Below are positions 1 to 5,228 of a stretch of DNA of 6,852 bases, in pieces (the first letter of the stretch is position 1; every line of letters begins with the position of its first letter). The translations under genes and the position numbers were made by a program. Under the pieces are notes generated by a model. It saw only the letters and a list, made by a program, of their open reading frames with translations. It was not told where the DNA came from and did no database searches. Origin of the DNA: FEN-727 sp036508635 (lineage in GTDB: Bacteria > Actinomycetota > Geothermincolia > Fen-727 > Anoxymicrobiaceae); the NCBI GenBank assembly GCA_036508635.1, contig DATCGY010000286.1, positions 1 through 6,852 on the forward strand, given 5' to 3'.

Positions 1-186
1 CCGTCGCTTGGCGCCAGGCCGCTTCGCCGCGCGATAACCAGGCTCATCGAGAACCCGGTCTCCGAGGCTATCCTTCGAGGCGAGTTCACAGGCGGTCACG
101 TCATAATGGTCGATGTAAAAGAAGGCCGCCTCGAGTTCGACGTCCGAGAGGACACGGAGATCGAACCGGTCGGGGCCAACAACTGA
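1..186 (+). CDS. clpC: ATP-dependent Clp protease ATP-binding subunit ClpC, C-terminal fragment (5' end outside window)
   Basis: Frame 1 is open from the first base to the TGA at 184-186 and encodes 61 residues. They contain the GARPLRRAI motif, followed by RLIENPVSEAIL and a glycine-containing beta segment ending in EGRLEFDV. This is the C-terminal D2-small (ClpB_D2-small) domain that closes Hsp100/Clp AAA+ unfoldases. In ClpC the arginine of the GARPLRR motif acts as sensor 2 for nucleotide in the second AAA+ ring. ClpC unfolds substrates for the ClpP peptidase in the cytoplasm. ClpC is preferred over ClpB or ClpE because disA follows, as in the Firmicutes ctsR-mcsA-mcsB-clpC-radA-disA cluster; the fragment alone would not separate these paralogues firmly. 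A strong terminator follows the stop, so this gene probably ends its transcription unit. Confidence 0.88.
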   Translation, partial: PSLGARPLRRAITRLIENPVSEAILRGEFTGGHVIMVDVKEGRLEFDVREDTEIEPVGANN

Positions 187-211
187 TCCGCCAAACGGAC
201 ATGCGACTCTC

Positions 212-242
212 GAGCCGGGTCTCTGGGCCCGGCTCTTGTTTT
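212..242 (+). terminator. Rho-independent terminator downstream of clpC
   Basis: A perfect 8-bp GC-rich stem, GAGCCGGG (212-219) paired with CCCGGCTC (228-235), encloses an 8-nt loop. The T-rich tail TTGTTTT follows at 236-242. It begins 25 nt after the clpC stop and lies upstream of the disA promoter, so it should separate the two transcription units. Confidence 0.85.
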
Positions 243-278
243 CCCTCCTCCTCGAGGGGGAAGGTCAGGGTGGGGGTG
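241..278. repeat. C/G-rich palindromic element, probable dispersed intergenic repeat
   Basis: The segment has an imperfect palindrome centred on CTCGAG at 251-256. The arms 246-253 and 254-261 pair with one G-T wobble, and 243-244 pair with 263-264 beyond a mismatch. A purine-rich arm of the form AAGGTCAGGGTGGGGGTG follows at 261-278. Pyrimidine-rich arm, CTCGAG-like centre, then GGTCAGGGTGGGGGTG is a layout I associate with REP-like repeats scattered between genes in many bacterial genomes. One copy in one window cannot prove it is repeated here. Confidence 0.4.
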
Positions 279-316
279 GCGTTTCCTCCTCCCGTATTTG
301 CCATCCGCGCGATAAT

Positions 317-345
317 CTGCCAACATTCCGTCGGCGTGTTATGAT
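317..345 (+). promoter_or_regulatory. Predicted SigA-type extended -10 promoter for disA
   Basis: The -35 box is CTGCCA at 317-322, with 4 of 6 consensus bases. A 17-bp spacer leads to the -10 box TATGAT at 340-345 (5 of 6). The TG at 337-338 gives the extended -10 form TGnTATGAT. The transcription start would fall near 352, giving a leader of about 30 nt to the ATG at 382. This places the in-frame TTG at 349 upstream of the transcript, which argues against it as a start. Confidence 0.6.
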
Positions 346-381
346 TAATTGGTTCCGCTGAAACACCTTCACTGGAGGGGT

Positions 382-1470
382 ATGCGCGCTGAAGTCCAGA
401 AAGAAAAGCATAAAAAGCTCATAGAGGTACTTGGGCAGGTCGCTCCAGGGACAGAGTTGCGCGAGGCGATCGACAGGATAATACTCGCACGCTCCGGGGC
501 GCTTATTGTCATCGGAAATCTATCTGAGCTCAAACCGATCATGTCGGGCGGGTTCAATATCAATTGCGAGTTCACTGCTCCAAGGCTTTTCGAGCTCGCC
601 AAGATGGACGGGGCGGTAGTAATAAGCAAAGACCTCAGGACAATCAACTGGTCGAACTCCCACCTCGTGCCCGACCCCTCAATAATCACTCACGAGGCCG
701 GGACGCGCCACAGGACGGCCGAGCGTGTAGCCAGGAGCAACAAGAACGTGTTCGTGGTGGCCATCTCCGAGAAGATGGGGACCGTCTCGATATACGTCGA
801 CGATGAGCATTTCACCCTTGAGAGCATACCGCTCGTGCTGGCCAAGGCCGATCAGGCTCTGCAGACGCTATCCCGCTACCGTGCCAGGCTCGATCAAGAG
901 TACAGCCATCTAAACACTCTCGAGATCGAAGACCTGGTGACCCTCCGTGACGTCGTGAAAGTCGTACAGCGAAACGAGCAGGTCGTACGCATAGCGGACG
1001 AGATCCGCTTCCAGAGCAGCGAGCTCGGCAAGGACGGCAGACTGATCGAGCTTCAGCTGAACGAGATGATGGCCGGCGTGATGAAAGTCCGCAGGCTGCT
1101 GATACGGGATTATTACCTGCCGCGCGACCACAAGCACTACGAAGAGGCCTTGAACAGCCTCGGCAACCTCACGGGAGACGAGCTTCCCGAGGAGATGTCG
1201 ATAGCGCGCGTGCTGGGCTACCGTGCCTCCACTGAGATGATGAACAAACTGGTGCGGCCTCGCGGGTACCGCATGCTCTCGATGATCCCACGCGTTCCCA
1301 GCGCCGTGGTCGACAAGGTCGTCGCGAGGTTCGACAACCTCAAGAACATCATGCGGGCTTCCCCCGCGCTGCTGGACGAGGTCGACGGCGTCGGAGAGCG
1401 CCGAGCTCTCGCCATCAAAGACGGCCTGGATCGCATCTCAGAATCAATCATCGCCGAGAGCTACCACTAA
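382..1470 (+). CDS. disA: DNA integrity scanning protein DisA, diadenylate cyclase
   Basis: DisA condenses two ATP into cyclic di-AMP and, in Bacillus, scans DNA and reports branched intermediates such as Holliday junctions; it normally forms octamers. The 362-residue product has the N-terminal DAC domain with GALIVIG (39-45), the catalytic DGA motif (D76-G77-A78) and the ATP-binding RHRTAER motif (R109-H110-R111). A helical spine spans roughly 150-290. A C-terminal RuvA-like helix-hairpin-helix DNA-binding part includes PRGYRMLSMIPRVP (293-306) and DEVDGVGERRA (332-342). Both active-site motifs are intact and the length matches the family (about 360). I chose ATG 382 because GGAGGGG lies just upstream at 374-380, although its spacing is short, and because the N-terminus then fits the family. 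An in-frame TTG at 349 would add 11 residues but lies at or before the predicted transcript start. radA, often the neighbour, is absent. Confidence 0.96.
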   Translation: MRAEVQKEKHKKLIEVLGQVAPGTELREAIDRIILARSGALIVIGNLSELKPIMSGGFNINCEFTAPRLFELAKMDGAVVISKDLRTINWSNSHLVPDPSIITHEAGTRHRTAERVARSNKNVFVVAISEKMGTVSIYVDDEHFTLESIPLVLAKADQALQTLSRYRARLDQEYSHLNTLEIEDLVTLRDVVKVVQRNEQVVRIADEIRFQSSELGKDGRLIELQLNEMMAGVMKVRRLLIRDYYLPRDHKHYEEALNSLGNLTGDELPEEMSIARVLGYRASTEMMNKLVRPRGYRMLSMIPRVPSAVVDKVVARFDNLKNIMRASPALLDEVDGVGERRALAIKDGLDRISESIIAESYH

Positions 1471-1535
1471 GAAGGAATTCCGATTCGTCCGCGATGGTTC
1501 CTTGCAGGTTCTCCATCCATTCCTTGATCCACCGA

Positions 1536-1553
1536 GAAGCCCCCTTCGGCTTC
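1536..1553. terminator. Short hairpin between convergent disA and minus-strand unit, possible weak terminator
   Basis: GAAGCC (1536-1541) and GGCTTC (1548-1553) form a 6-bp stem with loop CCCTTC. It lies 65 nt after the disA stop and touches the stop codon of the minus-strand ORF ending at 1552. The plus-strand downstream sequence ATCTTGTCGAGTTGT is only moderately T-rich, and the minus-strand side has no T tract. It may act as a weak terminator for disA; no better candidate is visible between the convergent units. Confidence 0.3.
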
Positions 1554-1776
1554 ATCTTGTCGAGTTGTCCTTGCTGGCTATCACCATGGCCTTGTGGTAC
1601 TTCTTGAAGAGCTCATTTTCGCTGCTCAAGGCTGTCTCCCCGTTCCCTATTGTTTCTCCGTCCGCGGGATTGAATACGAAACCGATCAGGAAATCTTGAA
1701 ACGCGAAAGTGCTTGCCAGCAAGAAAAATAGTGTGAAAAGAATCGAAGGCCGCTCACGTGAGGCTGTAGAAGCCAA
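1552..1776 (-). CDS. Hypothetical small membrane-anchored or secreted protein (weak candidate)
   Basis: This 74-residue ORF is not recognised. A short basic N-terminus (SRERPS) is followed at residues 12-27 by a hydrophobic run rich in Leu and Phe, which looks like a signal peptide or a single membrane anchor. A polar tail follows, ending in ELFKKYHKAM and a Lys/Ser-rich C-terminus. The second half prefers G or C at third codon positions, as the neighbouring genes do. The only upstream start is TTG 1776, with no clear Shine-Dalgarno sequence. It overlaps the last 23 nt of the minus-strand gene 1754-2158, so any translation would probably be coupled to that gene. Its TGA overlaps an ATG (ATGA, 1552-1555) that opens a further 35-codon frame. 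It could be a real small gene, a decayed or frameshifted longer gene, or chance. Confidence 0.33.
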   Translation of the reverse strand: MASTASRERPSILFTLFFLLASTFAFQDFLIGFVFNPADGETIGNGETALSSENELFKKYHKAMVIASKDNSTR

Positions 1777-2158
1777 GCGTGGATATGCGGTCGTTCTCGC
1801 TCTTGATGATCTCGTGAAGGTTGATGCCGGTCAAGGTACATATGGCTGCCAGGAAGAATAGCGACTTGCCCATCTCTTCCTCGATGACCTCGGCGCAGTT
1901 GGGGCAGAGGTGCCCTTCGAGGTGGGTGCTGACGTATTCGCTCATCTCGCTGAGCGAAGTGTCGGCCGGCAGGTCCTGCTTCTCGGCCTCGATCCTCAGG
2001 CAGCCGCAAGAGGTCACGGATTTGGCCAGCGCCCTGTTTACCCGCGCGCAGGCGTCCTGGTACTTGGTCATCACGTCGAGGATGCTGCGGTGGCGAATGA
2101 GATGGAGAGATACCGTTTTCTGGAATTCGTTACACGTCTGTTCCAATTCTCTTGTCAT
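1754..2158 (-). CDS. Cysteine-rich protein of unknown function with MazG-like C-terminal helix
   Basis: The 134-residue product is soluble and mostly helical. It has CGC (C51, C53) and CPNC (C85, C88), with H79 in THLEGHLCPNC, a spacing that could bind a metal such as zinc. The C-terminal stretch EEEMGKSLFFLAAICTLTGI (93-112) resembles the helix of MazG-type all-alpha NTP pyrophosphohydrolases, usually of the form EELGDLLF. However, the Asp of the ExxD metal site is Lys98, so catalysis by that site is doubtful. I recall uncharacterised Firmicutes proteins of about 130 residues with the same arrangement near disA and carD, but could not check this. Start M at 2158 is preferred because GAGG (plus 2165-2168) lies 6 nt upstream; an ATG at 2170 would add four residues. 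A consensus promoter drives it, divergent from carD. Confidence 0.85.
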   Translation of the reverse strand: MTRELEQTCNEFQKTVSLHLIRHRSILDVMTKYQDACARVNRALAKSVTSCGCLRIEAEKQDLPADTSLSEMSEYVSTHLEGHLCPNCAEVIEEEMGKSLFFLAAICTLTGINLHEIIKSENDRISTLGFYSLT

Positions 2159-2183
2159 CTCAAACCTCATTTCCTAGGTTCGT

Positions 2184-2198
2184 CCGGCCTTTGGCCAG
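2184..2198 (-). promoter_or_regulatory. Hairpin at the 5' end of the minus-strand transcript
   Basis: Read on the minus strand, CTGGCC, loop AAA and GGCCGG form a 6-bp stem with one G-U pair. It would start only a few nucleotides after the predicted transcription start near 2202 and ends 25 nt before the start codon at 2158. A stem this close to the 5' end could stabilise the mRNA. It does not cover the Shine-Dalgarno sequence, and no regulatory role is demonstrated. Confidence 0.3.
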
Positions 2199-2208
2199 CC
2201 ATCGATTA

Positions 2209-2238
2209 ATTATATTTTTAACTTTTATGGAGTGTCAA
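2209..2238 (-). promoter_or_regulatory. Full-consensus SigA promoter for the minus-strand unit
   Basis: On the minus strand the -35 box is TTGACA (plus 2233-2238) and the -10 box is TATAAT (plus 2209-2214). The spacer is 18 bp and A-rich. Both hexamers match consensus at all 12 positions, giving a predicted start near 2202 and a leader of about 44 nt to the ATG at 2158. It is the strongest promoter visible in the window. Confidence 0.85.
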
Positions 2239-2242
2239 GAAA

Positions 2243-2257
2243 GCCTTTTGTTAAGGC
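2243..2257. promoter_or_regulatory. 15-bp inverted repeat between divergent promoters, candidate operator
   Basis: GCCTT (2243-2247) and AAGGC (2253-2257) are perfect inverted half-sites around a TTGTT spacer. The repeat lies exactly 4 bp from the minus-strand -35 box (ends at 2238) and 4 bp from the predicted carD -35 box (begins at 2262). Its centre is about 47-48 bp upstream of both predicted transcription starts. This suits one dimeric regulator acting on both promoters. A palindrome this short could also arise by chance. Confidence 0.4.
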
Positions 2258-2261
2258 AATC

Positions 2262-2290
2262 TTGATGCATCTCAACCTTTGTGGTAACAT
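2262..2290 (+). promoter_or_regulatory. Predicted extended -10 promoter for the carD-yacL-ispD-ispF run
   Basis: The -35 box TTGATG (2262-2267) and -10 box TAACAT (2285-2290) each match 4 of 6 consensus bases, with a 17-bp spacer. TG at 2282-2283 gives an extended -10 (TGnTAACAT). The predicted start is near 2297, leaving a leader of about 145 nt before carD. It is much weaker in sequence than the divergent minus-strand promoter. Confidence 0.5.
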
Positions 2291-2296
2291 AACCTT

Positions 2297-2443
2297 GCCT
2301 CTTCGTTCTGCGCATTTGGGAGCTCACGTCGAGATTCGTTTGCGCACCTAAAGCAAAATACGAAGTTTCCCATCGGGGTTTGGTCGCATCTGTAAGCGCG
2401 CGGCCAGAAGAAGGTCTCGAGCCCAGAAAGGGAGATGTTGAAA
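2297..2443 (+). promoter_or_regulatory. Long untranslated leader of carD with inverted TGCGCA sites
   Basis: The stretch between the predicted start and the carD initiation codon has no convincing coding frame. It holds two copies of the self-complementary hexamer TGCGCA, at 2309-2314 and 2341-2346, which can pair with each other and enclose a 26-nt loop. It also holds a GC-rich patch around 2396-2405. No known riboswitch class is recognised and no terminator-like hairpin with a T tract is visible. The carD Shine-Dalgarno sequence is at the 3' end (2430-2434). Confidence 0.3.
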
Positions 2444-2926
2444 GTGTTCAACGTTGGAGACAAGGTCGTTTATCCGCACCATGGAGCAGGGTTTGTTGAG
2501 AAGGTCGAGACGAAAAACGTCGAGGGGGCACGAAAGAAGTATTTCATCCTCAGCCTCTGCGGAGGTGACCTCAAGATAACTGTTCCCGAGGAAAGCACCA
2601 ACGACGTGGGTCTTCGCAGTATCATCGCCAAGGGTGATGTCAAGTCGGTATTCGAGGTGCTCAACCAGGAACAGAGCCAGATGCCGACCAACTGGAACCA
2701 TCGCTACAAGAAAAACCGCGATAAGATTCGTAGTGGAGACGTCTACGAGGTGGCCGAGGTCGTGCGGAATCTCTCAATCCGCGAGCGCGAGAAGGGGCTC
2801 TCTACGGGCGAAAAGCGAATGCTAAACCAGGCGCGGCAGATTCTCCTGAGCGAGATCATCTACGTGCTTAACATAGACAATGATAAAGCTTCGAGCATGC
2901 TTGACGAGGTCTTCTCACAGAGGTGA
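2444..2926 (+). CDS. carD: CarD/CdnL-family RNA polymerase-binding transcription regulator
   Basis: CarD binds the RNA polymerase beta subunit and the upstream edge of the transcription bubble, stabilising open complexes, notably at rRNA promoters in mycobacteria. The N-terminal Tudor-like RNA polymerase interaction domain opens with FNVGDKVVYPHHGAG (2-16). The basic helical DNA-binding domain holds PTNW (81-84), whose Trp84 corresponds to the bubble-wedge tryptophan Trp85 of Mycobacterium CarD. GDVYEVAEVVRNL and GLSTGEKRML follow. These C-terminal motifs are close to the mycobacterial ones, and the length of 160 residues is normal. GTG 2444 is preferred because GGGAG (2430-2434) lies 9 nt upstream, whereas it abuts the in-frame ATG at 2435, and homologues begin at the same point. 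The ATG would add three residues. It appears to be the first gene of the run ending at 6620. Confidence 0.95.
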   Translation: MFNVGDKVVYPHHGAGFVEKVETKNVEGARKKYFILSLCGGDLKITVPEESTNDVGLRSIIAKGDVKSVFEVLNQEQSQMPTNWNHRYKKNRDKIRSGDVYEVAEVVRNLSIREREKGLSTGEKRMLNQARQILLSEIIYVLNIDNDKASSMLDEVFSQR

Positions 2927-2989
2927 TGACCCTGATGGCTCGCCTCGAAGAAATGCGGCAAACTCAAACAAAAGCTGGAGGGCTGGCCG

Positions 2990-4051
2990 GTGGTGGTTGT
3001 TGTGGTCCGCCTGCTGAGCATGGTCGTATGCTCTTACGGCGGATACCGGATCGCGGCGCTGCTGAACGAGAACTATGTTCTGAGGAATCCCCAACAGGCT
3101 CTTGCAATCATCGTAAGTATTATCCTGGGGTTACTCATCGGGTACGTTCTCGGAGGTGTGCTGGGCAGGCACTCTGCCAGCGCGCTCGGGGGTCTTGACG
3201 CAATAGTCTTCAAGGCGTCCGGCGCCGATATATTTTTCATAATCATGGGAGCGCTGGCAGGTCTTCTGGTAGCGTTGCTGCCTTCAGTAGCACTACTCCA
3301 TTTCGCCTGGCCCGGTTACGTTATCTCTTTAATCCTCTTCCTGTTCGGGGGTTTTGTCGGCGGGCGAATGGCTTATATCAAGAGGGCGGAGCTTGCCGCC
3401 ATGTTCAAGCTCGGGGGCATCTCCGGCCATGCGGCTCCCGGGTCCAGCGCCAGGATCCTGGATACCAGCGTCATCATCGACGGCCGCATTGCGGATATTG
3501 CCAAGGCGGGTTTTCTCGACGGCACGATGGTAGTGCCACGATTCGTCCTCGAGGAGCTGCAATCCGTCGCCGATTCAGCGGATAATCTCAAGCGAAGCAG
3601 GGGGCGGCGGGGCCTGGACGTCTTAAATTCCCTGCAGAGGCTCGACAACGTCAGGATCGAGATAACGGACCAGGATTTTCCCGAGGTCATGGGTGTTGAT
3701 TCCAAGCTCACAACGCTGTCCAAGGTTACCGGGATGCCTATGGTCACGAACGATTTCAACCTCAACAGGGTAGCCGAGCTCCAGGGCGTTCAGATCCTGA
3801 ATATCAATGAGCTCGCCGGAGCGCTCCGCCCGGTGGTGCTGCCGGGTGAGGAGATGCTGGTAAAGATCATTCGCGAGGGTAAGGAGCCTGGCCAGGGTGT
3901 CGGATACCTCGATGACGGCACCATGATCGTCGTCGAGCACGGCAAGAAGGCCATCGGCAGCGAATCGACTGTCGTCGCGACGAGCGTTCTCCAGACGCCC
4001 GCGGGCAAGATGATCTTCACCGAGCTCAAGGAAGACGCCCAGGAGCGATAG
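2990..4051 (+). CDS. yacL: YacL-type membrane protein with PIN and TRAM domains
   Basis: The 353-residue product has four predicted membrane helices: about 1-16, 37-57, 81-105 and 108-127. A cytoplasmic PIN domain begins at ARILDTSVIIDGR (154-166). Likely metal-binding acids of this ribonuclease fold are D158 and D164, E188/E189 in VLEEL, D237 in VDSKLT, and D255 in TNDFN, so nuclease capacity looks retained. A TRAM RNA-binding domain follows at about 284-346 (GKEPGQGVGYLDDGTMIVVE region). The order TM-PIN-TRAM is that of Bacillus YacL, conserved beside disA and ispD; its cellular RNA target is not established. GTG 2990 is well supported by GGAGG at 2977-2981, 8 nt upstream. The 63-nt gap after carD shows no terminator, and the stop is 1 nt before ispD, so co-transcription is likely. 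Confidence 0.93.
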   Translation: MVVVVVRLLSMVVCSYGGYRIAALLNENYVLRNPQQALAIIVSIILGLLIGYVLGGVLGRHSASALGGLDAIVFKASGADIFFIIMGALAGLLVALLPSVALLHFAWPGYVISLILFLFGGFVGGRMAYIKRAELAAMFKLGGISGHAAPGSSARILDTSVIIDGRIADIAKAGFLDGTMVVPRFVLEELQSVADSADNLKRSRGRRGLDVLNSLQRLDNVRIEITDQDFPEVMGVDSKLTTLSKVTGMPMVTNDFNLNRVAELQGVQILNINELAGALRPVVLPGEEMLVKIIREGKEPGQGVGYLDDGTMIVVEHGKKAIGSESTVVATSVLQTPAGKMIFTELKEDAQER

Positions 4052-4052
4052 A

Positions 4053-4742
4053 GTGGCCTTCGCTATCATCGCCGCAGGAGGCCGGGGCACGAGGCTGGGC
4101 GACCCAACTCCCAAGTTCGAACTCTCCCTCGCCGGGAAGCCGGTCATCTCGTACTCACTCGAAGCGTTCCAATCGGCACCGTCGATACAGTCCATCGTGC
4201 TGGTGGTACCGGCAGACCGCATGGACGCCTGGAGTGCGGAGCGCCTCCAGCAGATGGGCATCGACAAGGTCCGTGCTTCCGTGCAGGGCGGTGAGACGAG
4301 GCAGGATTCGGTGAGGCTCGGACTGGAGCAGCTCCGGGGTGAGACCGGTGTGGTGGTCGTGCATGACGCGGCCAGGCCGCTCGTGAGTGTTCAGATGGTC
4401 GAAGATGCATGCCTGATCCCTGACGGCTCAGACGGCGTAGTGACAGCTACCATGGTAACGGACACGGTAAAATGCGTCGATGGAGGCATGGTCGCGGGCA
4501 CACCGGACAGGGAGCGGCTTATAGCGGTTCAGACGCCCCAGGCGTTCAGGCTCGACGTCCTCGCGAGGGCACATTCGTTGGCCCAAGAGGCAGGATATCA
4601 GGGCACGGATGACGCGTCCCTGGTCGAGCGCGCGGGAGGACGCGTTTCCGTCATCAAAGGAAGCCGCGGCAACATCAAGATCACCTTCCCGGGGGACCTT
4701 GCCGTCGCCGAGGCGCTGCTTCGTGAGAGGAGAGCTTTTTGA
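4053..4742 (+). CDS. ispD: 2-C-methyl-D-erythritol 4-phosphate cytidylyltransferase
   Basis: IspD transfers CMP from CTP to 2-C-methyl-D-erythritol 4-phosphate, the third step of the MEP isoprenoid pathway, in the cytoplasm. The 229-residue protein has the glycine-rich CTP-binding loop AAGGRGTRLG (7-16), with R14 and K21 in the places of the catalytic Arg and Lys. Further signatures are HDAARPL (104-110, D105 contacting the substrate), QTPQAF (160-165), TDDASLVE (185-192) and GSRGNIKIT (203-211). Length fits the family (about 225-235). GTG 4053 is supported by AGGAG at 4041-4045 with a 7-nt spacer, lying inside the end of yacL. The frame ends in a 4-nt TTGA overlap with ispF, so the two are probably translationally coupled. 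No motif residue appears lost. Confidence 0.96.
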   Translation: MAFAIIAAGGRGTRLGDPTPKFELSLAGKPVISYSLEAFQSAPSIQSIVLVVPADRMDAWSAERLQQMGIDKVRASVQGGETRQDSVRLGLEQLRGETGVVVVHDAARPLVSVQMVEDACLIPDGSDGVVTATMVTDTVKCVDGGMVAGTPDRERLIAVQTPQAFRLDVLARAHSLAQEAGYQGTDDASLVERAGGRVSVIKGSRGNIKITFPGDLAVAEALLRERRAF

Positions 4743-5206
4743 GGACGGGCATAGGTATCGACGCGCACCGCTTCCAGGCCGGCAGGAAGCTGTTCCTCGG
4801 GGGCGTTTTTATAGCGTCCGACCTCGGGCTTGCCGGGCACTCTGATGCTGACGTGCTCGTGCATGCGATAATGGACGCGCTTCTCGGAGCGTGCGGGGGC
4901 GGTGACATCGGAGAGATGTTCCCCGACTCGGATCCCGCATACCGCGACGCCGACAGCCTCACCCTGCTCGAGCGAGTGCGTGACGAGTTGAGCGCGCGTG
5001 GGTTCCAGGTTGTCAACGTAGACGCTGTCGTCGTTTGCGAAAAACCTCGCATCTCACCTCACAAACTCGAGATGCGCGAGAACATAGCGCGAGCGCTCCG
5101 AATCGACAGAGACGCTGTAAGCGTCAAGGGAACTACTACCGAGGGAATGGGATTCACCGGGCGAGGCGAAGGCATTTCCGCCGTCGCTTCCGTCCTCATC
5201 GATTAG
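4739..5206 (+). CDS. ispF: 2-C-methyl-D-erythritol 2,4-cyclodiphosphate synthase
   Basis: IspF cyclises 4-diphosphocytidyl-2-C-methyl-D-erythritol 2-phosphate, releasing CMP, two steps after IspD in the MEP pathway (IspE lies between and is not in the window). The family works as a homotrimer. The 155-residue protein has the metal ligands D8, H10 and H42 at the same numbers as the E. coli enzyme. GHSDADVLVH (33-42), FPDSD (61-65) and the C-terminal TTTEGMGFTGRGEGI (132-146), including T133 and E135, are all present. The start is TTG 4739, overlapping the ispD stop as TTGA, with AGGAG at 4728-4732 and a 6-nt spacer. Adjacent or fused ispD and ispF are common; here they are separate coupled genes. 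The next gene begins 22 nt downstream. Confidence 0.97.
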   Translation: MRTGIGIDAHRFQAGRKLFLGGVFIASDLGLAGHSDADVLVHAIMDALLGACGGGDIGEMFPDSDPAYRDADSLTLLERVRDELSARGFQVVNVDAVVVCEKPRISPHKLEMRENIARALRIDRDAVSVKGTTTEGMGFTGRGEGISAVASVLID

Positions 5207-5228
5207 ATTACGGTTCCAGGAGAGTCAA

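Noticed and set aside
96..326. Minus-strand frames across the clpC end, terminator and palindromic element
   Set aside because: They run through a terminator and a low-complexity repeat; the translations are rich in Pro, Arg and Gly with no domain.
1502..1699. 65-codon plus-strand frame after disA
   Set aside because: No Shine-Dalgarno sequence or promoter is visible, and the composition is consistent with being opposite the small minus-strand ORF.
1821..2177. 118-codon plus-strand frame opposite the minus-strand cysteine-rich gene
   Set aside because: The minus-strand frame has a consensus promoter, a good ribosome-binding site and ordered Cys motifs. The plus frame has none of these and no recognisable domain.
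2990..3010. GTG/GTT-rich run at the start of yacL as a possible microsatellite
   Set aside because: It encodes the N-terminal valines of the first membrane helix, and it is short and imperfect.
2923..3198. Plus-strand 91-codon frame opening with GTGATG at the carD stop and overlapping yacL
   Set aside because: It lacks its own Shine-Dalgarno sequence and overlaps more than 200 nt of yacL in another frame. yacL has a strong ribosome-binding site and intact domains; the translation looks like frame-shifted coding sequence.
3623..4267. 214-codon minus-strand frame across the yacL-ispD junction
   Set aside because: It lies wholly antisense to two well-supported genes, spans their junction and has no recognisable domain.
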